Shown here one piece after another: positions 8,928-19,905 of a stretch of 40,389 nt of DNA. Numbering within the stretch: the first letter of the stretch is position 1; the number at the start of each line of letters is the position of its first letter. Both the position numbers and the translations under genes were made by a program. The stretch is from Legionellales bacterium (GTDB lineage: Bacteria; Pseudomonadota; Gammaproteobacteria; JAGOUN01). The notes under the pieces were generated by a model. That model ran no database searches and was not told the DNA's origin. It worked only from the letters and a program-made list of their open reading frames with translations. Location of the stretch: assembly GCA_027486005.1 (NCBI GenBank), contig JAIXPZ010000043.1, positions 1 through 40,389 on the forward strand, in the 5' to 3' direction.

Positions 8928-9767
8928 ATGATGACTTTGATTAAAAAAGGGCTGACAACGTCTGTTTTTGCAGCTTTAACACTTTTTCTCACCGGATGTC
9001 AGGATGACGACAAAACCATCAAAATTGGTACGATCGCAGGCCCAGAGACTGAGATTGCGCAGGTGGCCGCTGACGTCGCTGAAAAGCGTTATGGTCTACA
9101 TGTCAAAATCGTCACTTTTACCGATTATTTACAACCTAATACCGCATTGAATGACGGTCAATTGCAGGCCAATGCTTTTCAGCATGAGCCCTATCTCAAT
9201 GAACAAATCGCAGCACATCATTATAATATTACAGTGATTGGAAAAACCTTTGTTTATCCTATGGGAATTTATTCAGCTCATTACCATTCGCTTGCTGATT
9301 TACCCGAAGATAGCCAAGTGGCAATTCCTAACGACCCAACCAATCAAGGCCGCGCATTTTTACTCTTGCAAAAAGCTGGTTTGATTACACTTGCACCTTC
9401 TGCCGGCCTAAATGCTACGCCGCAAGATGTGGCTGATAACCCTAAAAAACTTCAGTTTGTTGAATTAGATGCCGCACAATTAGCACGCGCTTACCAAGAC
9501 ATCGCTGTCGCGGTGATTAACACGAATTACGCAATACCCGCAGGTCTCTTACCATCGCGCGATGCGTTATTTACTGAAGATAAACACTCTCCTTATGCAA
9601 ATTTGATCGTGATTCGCACCCAAGATGTTAACAAGCCTTGGGTAAATGAGTTGTTAGATTCTTTTCATTCGCAAGCAGTTGTAGATAAAGCAAAAGCTTT
9701 ATTTGAAGGACAGACAGAAGCGGCGTTTACTGTAACGCCGGATACTGATTCTACAACTGGAAAATAG
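8928..9767 (+). CDS. metQ: NlpA/MetQ-family substrate-binding lipoprotein
   Basis: The product has 279 residues. A signal peptide ends in the lipobox LTGC about 26 residues in, so this is a lipoprotein. The mature part matches MetQ/NlpA binding proteins (KIGTIAGPETEI near the N-terminus, then an AFQHEPYL motif and a PNDPTNQGRA motif). These proteins deliver methionine to the MetNI ABC transporter. The start at 8928 is chosen for the AGGG 7 nt upstream and for a normal signal peptide; the frame can be extended upstream to 8841 without one. No metN or metI is adjacent, so it is an orphan or pairs with a transporter elsewhere. TTGACA at 8845-8850 could be part of its promoter. Confidence 0.85.
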   Translation: MMTLIKKGLTTSVFAALTLFLTGCQDDDKTIKIGTIAGPETEIAQVAADVAEKRYGLHVKIVTFTDYLQPNTALNDGQLQANAFQHEPYLNEQIAAHHYNITVIGKTFVYPMGIYSAHYHSLADLPEDSQVAIPNDPTNQGRAFLLLQKAGLITLAPSAGLNATPQDVADNPKKLQFVELDAAQLARAYQDIAVAVINTNYAIPAGLLPSRDALFTEDKHSPYANLIVIRTQDVNKPWVNELLDSFHSQAVVDKAKALFEGQTEAAFTVTPDTDSTTGK

Positions 9768-9780
9768 AGCTGTTTGATAA

Positions 9781-9891
9781 TCAAAATTTTGAAATTTCTA
9801 CCCCCATCGCTGTTGCAATTAACACGGCAGCAATCCGTACAAAAAATTGAATAGCAAGTTTACTTATGCCGGCTTTTGTGAATTCTCCTGT
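9781..9891 (-). other. start-less open frame, possible remnant of a membrane protein
   Basis: On the minus strand a 36-codon frame without an ATG, GTG or TTG near its beginning ends in a hydrophobic stretch (IAAVLIATAMGVEISKF, then stop). It looks like the tail of a small membrane protein but could be chance. The rest of 9768-9982 holds the oxyR promoter. Confidence 0.15.
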
Positions 9892-9913
9892 TTATAATTA
9901 AAATTACTCTATA

Positions 9914-9942
9914 TTGTCATAAGTATAATATATTGTTATTAT
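9914..9942 (+). promoter_or_regulatory. predicted sigma-70 promoter of oxyR
   Basis: TTGTCA (9914-9919) and TATTAT (9937-9942) are separated by 17 bp; each differs from consensus by one base. The oxyR start codon is 40 bp downstream. Confidence 0.5.
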
Positions 9943-9982
9943 TAGTTTGATAATTTATTGTTATAAAAAAATATAGGGCAGT

Positions 9983-10864
9983 ATGAACACCAGAGACCTA
10001 GAATATTTAGTGGCTTTAAGTGATCTCAAGCACTTTGGTAAAGCCGCTAGCGCTTGTTTTGTCAGCCAACCTGCGCTGAGCATGCAAATTAAAAAGCTTG
10101 AAGAAAGCCTGGGGGTTCAATTATTAGAGAGAACTAATAAATCCGTATTACTTACAGATCACGGTAGCATTATTGCCGAACGTGCTCGAAAAATATTAAA
10201 TGATATTGATGAAATAAAAGAGATTGCTAAGTCTGCAAAAGACCCATTGAGCGGTGAAATCAAAATTGGTATTTTCCCAACTTTGGCGCCCTATTTATTA
10301 CCTTTGATTGTTCCTCAATTATCTCAACTTTACCCAAAACTATCTTTTTACTTATTTGAAGAAAAAACGTCACCGCTCATTGAAATGCTAAAAGAGGGTA
10401 AATTACATGCTGCATTCTTGACTGCACCTATTATCGAAAAAAACCTTAGTAATGCTATTTTATTTGAAGAAGAGTTTATGCTTGCAGTGCCGATTAAACA
10501 TAGACTTGCTAAGCTAAAATCTGTGAAGCAACATGATCTAAAAAATCATAATTTATTATTACTGGAAGAAGGACATTGCATGCGTGACCAAGCTCTTGCC
10601 TTGTGCCATCGAATGGATATTGCAGAAAATAAAAATTTTCGAGCCACCAGTTTGGAAACATTACGGCATATGGTCGCTGCTGGAGTTGGCATTACCCTCA
10701 TTCCAAAACTAGCCTGTTATACGAACAATAATATTGCGTATATCCCATTTATAACGCCAAAACCCACTCGAACTATTGGATTGTTTTGGAGAAACTCTAG
10801 CGCAAAACAAATTTTATTGAATGATATAGCGGCTACAACAAAATCTCTTCTTATATCCATTTAG
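9983..10864 (+). CDS. oxyR: OxyR, LysR-family hydrogen peroxide sensor
   Basis: The product has 293 residues. The N-terminal winged helix-turn-helix (MNTRDLEYLVAL...SQPALSMQIKKLE) and the LysR substrate domain align end to end with E. coli OxyR. Both redox cysteines are kept at the E. coli numbers, C199 in EEGHC and C208 in ALALC. It should therefore form the peroxide-induced disulfide and activate antioxidant genes. AGGG precedes the ATG. Its C-terminus (LLNDIAATTKSLLISI) differs from a second partial copy of the 3' end at 11769-11929. Just downstream lies a duplicated gyrB end. Confidence 0.95.
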   Translation: MNTRDLEYLVALSDLKHFGKAASACFVSQPALSMQIKKLEESLGVQLLERTNKSVLLTDHGSIIAERARKILNDIDEIKEIAKSAKDPLSGEIKIGIFPTLAPYLLPLIVPQLSQLYPKLSFYLFEEKTSPLIEMLKEGKLHAAFLTAPIIEKNLSNAILFEEEFMLAVPIKHRLAKLKSVKQHDLKNHNLLLLEEGHCMRDQALALCHRMDIAENKNFRATSLETLRHMVAAGVGITLIPKLACYTNNNIAYIPFITPKPTRTIGLFWRNSSAKQILLNDIAATTKSLLISI

Positions 10865-10914
10865 TGGGGGCATTATATCCAAATAAAACGCCCTTCTAAA
10901 AAATATTATCCTGA

Positions 10915-11009
10915 CTAAATATCAATATTCGATGCAAGCAATGCATTTTTCTCAATGAATGCACGACGTGGCTCAGCATCGTCACCCATCAAAGTAATGA
11001 ATAACATAT
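10915..11009 (-). pseudogene. duplicated 3' end of gyrB
   Basis: This 95-bp stretch matches the 3' end of gyrB (11926-12020) with five mismatches and no gaps, including a stop codon (TAG instead of TAA). Homology ends abruptly after AACATAT. No start or other gyrB sequence remains, so it cannot be functional. Confidence 0.9.
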
Positions 11010-11021
11010 TATATACTTTCC

Positions 11022-11050
11022 TTGTGATTGATTGAGTTAACCCCTATAAT
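11022..11050 (+). promoter_or_regulatory. promoter of the Phd/PIN toxin-antitoxin pair
   Basis: TTGTGA (11022-11027) and a perfect TATAAT (11045-11050) are separated by 17 bp. The -10 box lies inside the left arm of the 41-bp operator palindrome, so a bound antitoxin would block RNA polymerase. Confidence 0.65.
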
Positions 11051-11081
11051 TAACCTAGATCATCTAGATTAATTATAGGGG
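11041..11081. promoter_or_regulatory. 41-bp operator palindrome of the Phd/PIN module
   Basis: The outer arms CCCCTATAATTAA and TTAATTATAGGGG are perfect 13-bp inverted repeats. The inner CTAGAT-C-ATCTAG is also perfect, leaving one mismatched pair in the whole dyad, which is centred at 11061. The right arm ends in the GGGG that serves as the antitoxin's Shine-Dalgarno, so binding could affect transcription and, as RNA, the hairpin could affect translation. The arms recur in the hipBA operator at 15968-16002. Confidence 0.8.
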
Positions 11082-11086
11082 TGTTT

Positions 11087-11344
11087 ATGCAGCACAAAAA
11101 TGAACATTGGTTACTAGCTGAAGCTAAAAACCGCTTTAGTGAAGTCGCTAGATCTGTTTTTACAAAAGGCCCGCAGAAAATATTACGCAGAGAGGGGAAT
11201 GTTGTCGTTATTTCTGAGTCAGAATATCTTGAGCTAAAAGGCAACTCAGTAGATTTTAAAGATTTTTTATTACAATCTACGCCTGATCTATCAGATCTGG
11301 ATTTACGGCGTGATAGTAGCTCAATGAGAGAATTTGTATTGTGA
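11087..11344 (+). CDS. Phd/YefM-family antitoxin
   Basis: The product has 85 residues. The N-terminal pattern (WLLAEAKNRFSEVARSV...GPQKILRREGNVVVISESEYLEL, here abbreviated) is that of Phd/YefM antitoxins, with the DNA-binding fold first and a toxin-binding acidic tail (about 58-85). ATG at 11087 is preferred over an in-frame GTG at 11081 because GGGG lies 5 nt upstream. It overlaps the toxin by 4 bp (GTGA). It should neutralise the PIN toxin and repress its own operon through the 41-bp palindrome. Confidence 0.88.
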   Translation: MQHKNEHWLLAEAKNRFSEVARSVFTKGPQKILRREGNVVVISESEYLELKGNSVDFKDFLLQSTPDLSDLDLRRDSSSMREFVL

Positions 11345-11760
11345 AAATTTTGCTGGATACCTGCGTTTTATCCGAGTTGCGCGTTTCTCATGGTAACGCC
11401 TTAGTTAGAAGTGCATTAGATCATTTTGATGCGAAAGATTTGTTTATTAGCGTCATTACTATTGCTGAAATAACGAAGGGTATTGCTTTGTTACCCTCTT
11501 CAGAAAGAAAAACGAGTTTAACTCATTGGTCTATTTCGCTTGAAAACAGTTACGCAGATCGTATCTTAAATATAAATCGTGAAGTCGCTCATATATGGGG
11601 AGAACTAACAGCAAACGCACAAAAATGTGGGAAAATTATCCCTGCTGCTGATGGACTGATCGCTGCAACCGCACTCGCCCATGGATTGCATGTCATGACA
11701 CGAAATGTAAATGACTTCAAGCATACTGGAGTATTGCTAATTAATCCTTGGGAAGACTAA
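11341..11760 (+). CDS. PIN-domain (VapC-type) ribonuclease toxin
   Basis: The product has 139 residues and a GTG start overlapping the antitoxin stop. The PIN metal-binding acids are D6 (LLDTCVLSE), E43 (AEITKG), D104 (PAADGLIAATA) and the TRNVNDF motif (N122, D125). VapC-type toxins cleave tRNA or rRNA and stop translation when the antitoxin is degraded. The pairing of a Phd-type antitoxin with a PIN toxin is common. The gene is followed 8 bp later by a remnant of the oxyR 3' end. Confidence 0.9.
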   Translation: MKILLDTCVLSELRVSHGNALVRSALDHFDAKDLFISVITIAEITKGIALLPSSERKTSLTHWSISLENSYADRILNINREVAHIWGELTANAQKCGKIIPAADGLIAATALAHGLHVMTRNVNDFKHTGVLLINPWED

Positions 11761-11768
11761 AACGTGCT

Positions 11769-14373
<2,605 letters not shown>

Positions 14374-14421
14374 CTAAAAAACAGTCGGTAATTATACCAC
14401 TATTGAGTATTAAATATAAGA

Positions 14422-15657
14422 TCACTTGCCTAAACAAAAATCATTGAGAATAGCGCGTTTCCACAATAATGCTTGACTATTTTTACTCAAACCTACCTCA
14501 TCGCAAAGCAATTTCCACAGTGAGCAAATCGTTTCATATTGATGCTCAACTATCTGCACTGCCTGACTTTCCTCTAAAAGAAAGCAATGTGAGATCGAAA
14601 GAATATTACGAATGGTGGAAAAATTCCCTTCTATTCCGCCCATCGCCATTGCTTGTGTCGCTTCACTACCAACTCGCTGCTGAGGGCACAGATCATACGC
14701 TGGGGTCAGGCTAAGTGCATTACCGTCCCAAAAAGCAGCATGATTGCGTGCATGGTCATCCGTATTACCTATCAGCACATTAAATACGAGACGTTTAAAT
14801 AGTTCTGTTAGCTGATTTTTAGGGTGTAGAAATTTCTCTCTAATGGTAGTGGCTAAACTCTGGTAGCTGGCATATCTTGCTTCCATTTCATTGAGCCCTA
14901 ATAGGCTCAAGCCGCTTAATAACAACTTGCGTAAAATTTGGTTTTCTTTTCTTACTCGATCAAAGCGCTGAACTAACAAAACATCTCGAGCCGTGATACG
15001 ATCGAGTTGAACCTCGGCAACGTGTATCCCTACTGCTTTTGCAAGTTTCATGCCAATATATTCTGCTTTAACAATCGGATAAACGTCCGTGGATAAGGAG
15101 AATTTTGCAATATAATCGGTCTGATTTATCGTCATTAAGCATTTAGGTCGTGCGCCACCAACGCTAGTGCCATGTAAAAATAGTGGATTCAGCGAGCCTT
15201 TAAACGATTCGCCTGATTCTAATTGCGAAGCAAAGCGATCAAGATCTTCAATATAAATCTCTTTTGCTGTCCTTGGGACATACTCCGTTGCCGATACTTG
15301 AAAATCTAAAGCGCCGATTCGATTGCTCCCTGATAACAAGAGATAATCTAATTCATTAGGCAAAAAGGGCGAGTATTGGTAATCGATTAACATTCTTCCC
15401 CATCCATCGGGTGCTGCATCACGAAGGCAGGAATGCATAATATTCATTCCTTCCGGAGTATATTTACCTAAATGCAAAGGAAGCTCCAAAGGAGACAATA
15501 CGATTGCATGCGGATTTTTTCGATAATTTTTACCATAGCTAAAAACATATAGTTCGTTTTCTTTTTCTAGCTTACCGCAAACAATAGGCTCTGTCGCATC
15601 GGGCAGCCATATCCAAACGTACGCTTCTGCTGCATGCTTTTGATTAGAAGTCATCAT
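14422..15657 (-). CDS. hipA: HipA-family Ser/Thr kinase toxin
   Basis: The product has 411 residues from the ATG at 15657, which overlaps the hipB stop by 14 nt and follows AGAG; an upstream start at 15681 lacks support. The couple_HipA N-domain is followed by the G-loop-like TSVGGARPK (164-172), the catalytic motif LIGNTDDHARNH (295-306) and the metal-binding YDLCP (321-325). E. coli HipA phosphorylates glutamyl-tRNA synthetase and induces dormancy; the target here is unknown. All key residues are intact. It lies 66 bp upstream of gyrB. Confidence 0.92.
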   Translation of the reverse strand: MMTSNQKHAAEAYVWIWLPDATEPIVCGKLEKENELYVFSYGKNYRKNPHAIVLSPLELPLHLGKYTPEGMNIMHSCLRDAAPDGWGRMLIDYQYSPFLPNELDYLLLSGSNRIGALDFQVSATEYVPRTAKEIYIEDLDRFASQLESGESFKGSLNPLFLHGTSVGGARPKCLMTINQTDYIAKFSLSTDVYPIVKAEYIGMKLAKAVGIHVAEVQLDRITARDVLLVQRFDRVRKENQILRKLLLSGLSLLGLNEMEARYASYQSLATTIREKFLHPKNQLTELFKRLVFNVLIGNTDDHARNHAAFWDGNALSLTPAYDLCPQQRVGSEATQAMAMGGIEGNFSTIRNILSISHCFLLEESQAVQIVEHQYETICSLWKLLCDEVGLSKNSQALLWKRAILNDFCLGK

Positions 15658-15961
15658 CAATCTCTTTGCCTTTATCGACACGCGAAGGCATCAATGCCTG
15701 GAACTCACCTAATAACTCTTGCCACCGAGAAATTACTTTTTTTTCTTCATTCAGTAACGGTATTCCTAGAATTCTAGCGGCTTCGAAAACAACCCCAACA
15801 GCGACATTCGGACGTCCTTTTTCAATGGCCATCACGGTTTGTCGACTGACATTAAGACGTTCAGCTAATTCACTTTGCGGCATTTTACGTTTTATGCGAG
15901 CTATTCGTATAAAACTTCCTAACATACTAAGTGCTGTTTGAACGAAATCTGAGATAATCAT
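15644..15961 (-). CDS. hipB: HipB-type XRE antitoxin and repressor
   Basis: The product has 105 residues with an XRE helix-turn-helix at about 28-49 (MPQSELAERLNVSRQTVMAIE). A start at the internal Met 13 is possible. It should neutralise HipA and repress the pair by binding the perfect 14-bp inverted repeat at 15968-16002, directly upstream of its start codon. Confidence 0.9.
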   Translation of the reverse strand: MIISDFVQTALSMLGSFIRIARIKRKMPQSELAERLNVSRQTVMAIEKGRPNVAVGVVFEAARILGIPLLNEEKKVISRWQELLGEFQALMPSRVDKGKEIDDDF

Positions 15962-15967
15962 GTCTTC

Positions 15968-16002
15968 TATAATTAACCTATCATGTGTATAGGTTAATTA
16001 TA
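15968..16002. promoter_or_regulatory. hipBA operator palindrome
   Basis: TATAATTAACCTAT (15968-15981) and ATAGGTTAATTATA (15989-16002) form a perfect 14-bp inverted repeat around a 7-nt centre. Read on the minus strand, the upstream arm contains TATAAT (16002-15997), a likely -10 box. Thirteen of the arm bases are identical to the left arm of the Phd/PIN operator at 11045-11057, and 12 of 13 match on the right. Confidence 0.75.
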
Positions 16003-16100
16003 ATTAACTTTTTAGCAATAGCCAGCTTTTCTATACGCCGGATTGAATACTGATTTTTTAAATCAAGGTAAATCAACAATAAAAATCAAGAAAATCTAAA

Positions 16101-16246
16101 AATCAAGGGGTCACAAAATCAAGGGGTCAGATCAACTTGATTTTCCCTCTCAAAATCAAGGGGTCGCAAAATCAAATGATCTGACCCCTTGATTCAGACC
16201 CCTTGATTCAAATTGATCTGACCCCTTGATTCGTGACCCCTTGATT
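16101..16246. repeat. cluster of REP-like 12-mers, three forward and four inverted
   Basis: AATCAAGGGGTC occurs at 16101-16112, 16117-16128 and 16154-16165. Its complement GACCCCTTGATT occurs at 16183-16194, 16197-16208, 16220-16231 and 16235-16246. Partial copies extend the block on both sides (about 16062-16258). The opposing sets can fold into long hairpins. The core resembles REP sequences mobilised by REP-associated tyrosine transposases; none is encoded in this window. It lies just after the recF stop and may end transcription or protect mRNA there. Confidence 0.85.
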
Positions 16247-16260
16247 CGACCCCTTTAAAA

Positions 16261-17367
16261 TCAATCGGATACGAGATTTCCATCCAAAATTGTATACCGC
16301 TTTATTGCCTCTGCTTTCATACAAATTTTATCTAAAACAATCTGACCTGCTTCTAATGTCGTAATAATAATTTGCTTATCTTTAGGGTCCAATGCATCCA
16401 CTAATAATTGCTGCCCATCAAGATCAAGCTCAGAAGAAAAGTCATCAATCAAATATAAAGGATGCTGGCCCTTTTCTTGATACAGCAATTTACCTTGGGA
16501 CAAGTAGAGAGCGATTGCTAGCATTTTTTGTCGTCCCCGAGACAGCTGATCTTTGCTTGTGCCAAAGGGGGTATTTAATAGAATCTCAGCGCGATGCGGG
16601 CCAATCAAGCAATGTCCTTGTTGCCGCTCTTGCTTTAAGACTGTGGATAACTGTGTGGGTAAGTCGTCATTTCCTCGGGCCCAACCTGGGAAATAATCTA
16701 GGCTAACATCTCGTATAGCTGGTAAAAGTGCCTGATATTCAGCGAGAATATGCTTTAACTGATTAATATATTGCTGCCGCATATTATGCAGTGCATAACT
16801 TACTTCGGAGAGTATTTGATTCCACTGCTCAAGCTCTTCATCAGAACAACGCATCTTCAGTGCAGCGCTTTTTTGTTTTATAATTCTATTGAGTTTTTTA
16901 AGCAGTCCCCAATAGGAATGTTTCACGTGAAACACTCCCCAATCTAAAAACTTTCTACGCTGCTCCGGGCCACCATTAATTAAGACATAGGCTTCTGTTG
17001 GGCTAATAATTCGGATAGGCAGCATACGTGCTATTTCAGAAAATTTTTCTGGCTCTCCCAGGCATTGAGCAATAACACCACGATTGCGATCACGCTGAAC
17101 GCCTACAGTAAACGCTTGAAGATTATTAGCATCATTAGGTAAGAGAGACGCAAATAAAGCAAAACTATCCTGGCCGTGTTGAATTAGTTGCGGGGAATCT
17201 GAGGTTCTAAACGATTTCCCATAGGTAAGCGCATAAATAGCCTCAAGAAGAGTAGTTTTTCCACTGCCATTTGGTCCAGAAATAATGGCAAGTCCATGCC
17301 GCGGCATAGAAAAAATAGCCGATTTTAAGTTTCGAAAGTGAGAAATTTTAATGTATTGTAGGAACAT
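16261..17367 (-). CDS. recF: RecF, recombination mediator ATPase
   Basis: The product has 368 residues, near the usual 355-370. It is SMC/ABC-like: Walker A GPNGSGKTTLLEAIYAL near residue 30, the signature region LSRGRQKMLAIAL, and Walker B with LIDDFSSELD. It helps load RecA at gaps with RecO and RecR. Six bp separate it from dnaN upstream. The stop lies at the edge of the REP-like cluster. Confidence 0.97.
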   Translation of the reverse strand: MFLQYIKISHFRNLKSAIFSMPRHGLAIISGPNGSGKTTLLEAIYALTYGKSFRTSDSPQLIQHGQDSFALFASLLPNDANNLQAFTVGVQRDRNRGVIAQCLGEPEKFSEIARMLPIRIISPTEAYVLINGGPEQRRKFLDWGVFHVKHSYWGLLKKLNRIIKQKSAALKMRCSDEELEQWNQILSEVSYALHNMRQQYINQLKHILAEYQALLPAIRDVSLDYFPGWARGNDDLPTQLSTVLKQERQQGHCLIGPHRAEILLNTPFGTSKDQLSRGRQKMLAIALYLSQGKLLYQEKGQHPLYLIDDFSSELDLDGQQLLVDALDPKDKQIIITTLEAGQIVLDKICMKAEAIKRYTILDGNLVSD

Positions 17368-17373
17368 GAAATC

Positions 17374-18483
17374 CTACAACCGCATCGACATCACGACATA
17401 GTGCTCGTTTTCTGAAGATAATGGCTGAATAAGCAAACTTGTCTCGGTTAAACATACTCGAATAACATCTTCATCAATCACAGACAAAACTTCTTGCAAA
17501 TACATAACGTTACAGCCTAAACGCATCGGATCATGAGCATAATCAATAATAATTTCTTCTTCTGCCTCATCTTTATCCGGATTATTAGCTTGAAGTTTTA
17601 ACTGATTATTGTCAAAACTTAACCAAGCACCACGATATTTTTCATTAGAAAGCACCGCGACACGAACCAAAGCGTCTCTCAATATGCTTTTTTGAATGAC
17701 TGCAACCTTAGTGGTTCCATTCGGAATTAAAGCGCGATATTCGGGAAAGCTCCCTTCTATTAATTTAGATGTAAAGCAATAATCTTGAGAACGAACACTA
17801 ATATAATTCTCTCCAACGCAAAAATCGACAAGATCATCAGCATTTTCAAGCAGTTTCATCAACTCGGTCACTGCTTTTCTTGGTAATAATACCTGAACTC
17901 GCTCACTGACTGAAAAATCTAAAGAACGCGTACTCATCGATAAGCGATGGCCATCGGTAGCAACCGCATGAACCAAAGATCCATGAAAATCTAAAAACAG
18001 CCCATTGAGAAAATAGCGAACATCTTGCTGTGCCATTGAAAAATGCGTTTTTTCCAGCAAATGACGTAATAACATTGCTGAAATTGCAAAAGTAACTTTA
18101 GGTGCACTATCGCATTCTAATGTAGGGAATTCCTCTGCCGACATCAGTGATAAAGTAAATCGACTTTTTCCTGACTGGATAAGCAGCTGACTCCCTTGCC
18201 GCGAAAAGTGCATCTCAGCTTGTGAAGGCAAAGCTCGACAAATGTCGTGTAGTTTTTTAGCCGGTACTGCTAATGACTCACTCATGCTAGCGTCAACTGG
18301 TTCGTGTAATGCGATATATTTAATCAACTCTATCTCTAGATCCGTTCCTAATAAAGTTAAGCGTTGGTCGGAAATCTTAAATAAAATATTCGACAAAATA
18401 GGCAACGCTTGCTTTCTATCAACAGTATTCGTAATTAGCTGAAGCGGTTTTAACAGGCGCTCTCTGTCGATGGTTAATTGCAT
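17374..18483 (-). CDS. dnaN: DNA polymerase III sliding clamp (beta)
   Basis: The product has 369 residues from the ATG at 18483 (MQLTIDRERLLKPLQ), which follows AGGTGAG; a GTG nine bases upstream overlaps that ribosome site and is rejected. The sequence aligns along its length with E. coli DnaN and ends YVVMSMRL, like the conserved VMPMRL tail. It is the ring clamp for replicative polymerase. It lies 40 bp downstream of dnaA. Confidence 0.98.
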   Translation of the reverse strand: MQLTIDRERLLKPLQLITNTVDRKQALPILSNILFKISDQRLTLLGTDLEIELIKYIALHEPVDASMSESLAVPAKKLHDICRALPSQAEMHFSRQGSQLLIQSGKSRFTLSLMSAEEFPTLECDSAPKVTFAISAMLLRHLLEKTHFSMAQQDVRYFLNGLFLDFHGSLVHAVATDGHRLSMSTRSLDFSVSERVQVLLPRKAVTELMKLLENADDLVDFCVGENYISVRSQDYCFTSKLIEGSFPEYRALIPNGTTKVAVIQKSILRDALVRVAVLSNEKYRGAWLSFDNNQLKLQANNPDKDEAEEEIIIDYAHDPMRLGCNVMYLQEVLSVIDEDVIRVCLTETSLLIQPLSSENEHYVVMSMRL

Positions 18484-18523
18484 ATTTCTCACCTAACTAT
18501 ATGATAATTAAAGTAATTTAAAA

Positions 18524-19897
18524 TTAAGTTGTTAAAATACGTAGAAGATTCTTGTAATCCTCTGCTATATCAGTCGAAGTCTCTACTAATTCCTTAATCT
18601 TTCTACAAGCATGCAAAACCGTTGTATGGTCTCGCCCTCCAAAAAATTCTGCAATCTCTGGTAAGCTATGATTTGTTAGCTCCTTCGCCATTGCCATTGC
18701 CATTTGACGCGGACGTGCTACAGAACGAGTGCGTCTTTTTGACAACATATCACTCATTTTGATTTTATAATACTCGGCAACGGTTTTTTGTATATTATCC
18801 ACTGTCACCAGCTTATCTTGTAAATATAATAAATCCTTTAAAGCATCTTTTACAAAATCTAAGGTTATTTCCTTACCTGTAAAATGCGCATTAGCAATCA
18901 CTCGTTTTAAAGCGCCTTCCAATTCCCGCACATTTGAACGAATACGCTTTCCAATAAAAAAGGCAACTTCGTAAAGTAACTCAACATTGGCTTGTTCGGC
19001 TTTTTGCATCAAAATAGCCACTCGAGTTTCAAGTTCTGGTGGTTCCACTGCAACAGTCAATCCCCAACCAAAACGAGACTTTAATCGCTCTTCAATACCT
19101 TTAATTTCCTTAGGATAACGGTCACAGGTCATAATAATTTGCTGCTTACCTTCAAATAGGGCATTGAAAGTGTGAAAAAACTCTTCTTGTGATCGATCTT
19201 TTCCTGAAAAAAATTGGATATCATCGATTAAAAGAGCATCAACAGAGCGGTAAAAACGCTTAAATGCATCCATCGTGTGATTCTGTAACGCTCTGACCAT
19301 GTCAGCCACAAAACGCTCAGAATGCAAGTATAGCACCTTGGCATTAGGATTAACTGATAAAATATGATTACCTACTGCATGTAACAAGTGTGTTTTACCT
19401 AAACCTACACCACCATACACGAGCATAGGATTATTCTCTCGCCCAGGATCAGTAGCCACCTGCCTTGCTGCTGCCCAGGCTAATTGGTTAGAGCTACCCT
19501 GAACAAAATTCTCAAAGGTAAAAGAGCGGTTAACATTCGATTGAAAATCATTACTTACTACAGTCTCAGAAGAAACATTTGAGCTTGCTCCAATATCTTG
19601 AAAAGAAGCGCGATGTTCCTTTGGCGGAGAAATAACTGAAGAAACTTCCAATTGCACAATGACAGAATGAGTAGAGGAAAGTTCATTAATAAGCTCAACA
19701 ATACGCACAAGATGATGTTGACGTATCCAATCAACAACAAACTTGTTTGGCGCCAATAAAACTAAATAAGTCTGTGAATCTTGACACCTAATTTCAGCAC
19801 GCAGAGGACGAATCCAAACATTAAACAAGCTACCTGACAGCTCTGACTGGAGACGTCCTAAACATCTTTCCCAAAGGGATAATTCTAGTGTCTCCAT
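18524..19897 (-). CDS. dnaA: chromosomal replication initiator DnaA
   Basis: The product has 457 residues. Domain I is at 1-85, a short linker follows, then the AAA+ domain with Walker [10 protein letters not shown] (162-170) and Walker B LLIDD (222-226), and domain IV with the DnaA-box-binding signature [18 protein letters not shown] lies about 10 nt before the ATG. It is only 8 bp downstream of yidC on the same strand, so its usual own promoter-oriC region is missing. Transcription must come from inside yidC or from the rpmH operon. Predicted DnaA boxes lie 2.6-2.8 kb upstream. Confidence 0.98.
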   Translation of the reverse strand: METLELSLWERCLGRLQSELSGSLFNVWIRPLRAEIRCQDSQTYLVLLAPNKFVVDWIRQHHLVRIVELINELSSTHSVIVQLEVSSVISPPKEHRASFQDIGASSNVSSETVVSNDFQSNVNRSFTFENFVQGSSNQLAWAAARQVATDPGRENNPMLVYGGVGLGKTHLLHAVGNHILSVNPNAKVLYLHSERFVADMVRALQNHTMDAFKRFYRSVDALLIDDIQFFSGKDRSQEEFFHTFNALFEGKQQIIMTCDRYPKEIKGIEERLKSRFGWGLTVAVEPPELETRVAILMQKAEQANVELLYEVAFFIGKRIRSNVRELEGALKRVIANAHFTGKEITLDFVKDALKDLLYLQDKLVTVDNIQKTVAEYYKIKMSDMLSKRRTRSVARPRQMAMAMAKELTNHSLPEIAEFFGGRDHTTVLHACRKIKELVETSTDIAEDYKNLLRILTT

Positions 19898-19905
19898 ACA
19901 AAAAT

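Noticed and set aside
16062-16258. CRISPR array
   Set aside because: Units are 12 bp, occur in both orientations and have irregular spacing; there are no spacers or cas genes.
16642-16650. TGTGGATAA DnaA box inside recF as an origin element
   Set aside because: It is a single box within coding sequence without neighbouring boxes or an AT-rich unwinding region.
19558-19740. Hydrophobic 60-codon minus-strand frame inside dnaA
   Set aside because: It is an out-of-frame shadow of dnaA domain I/II.
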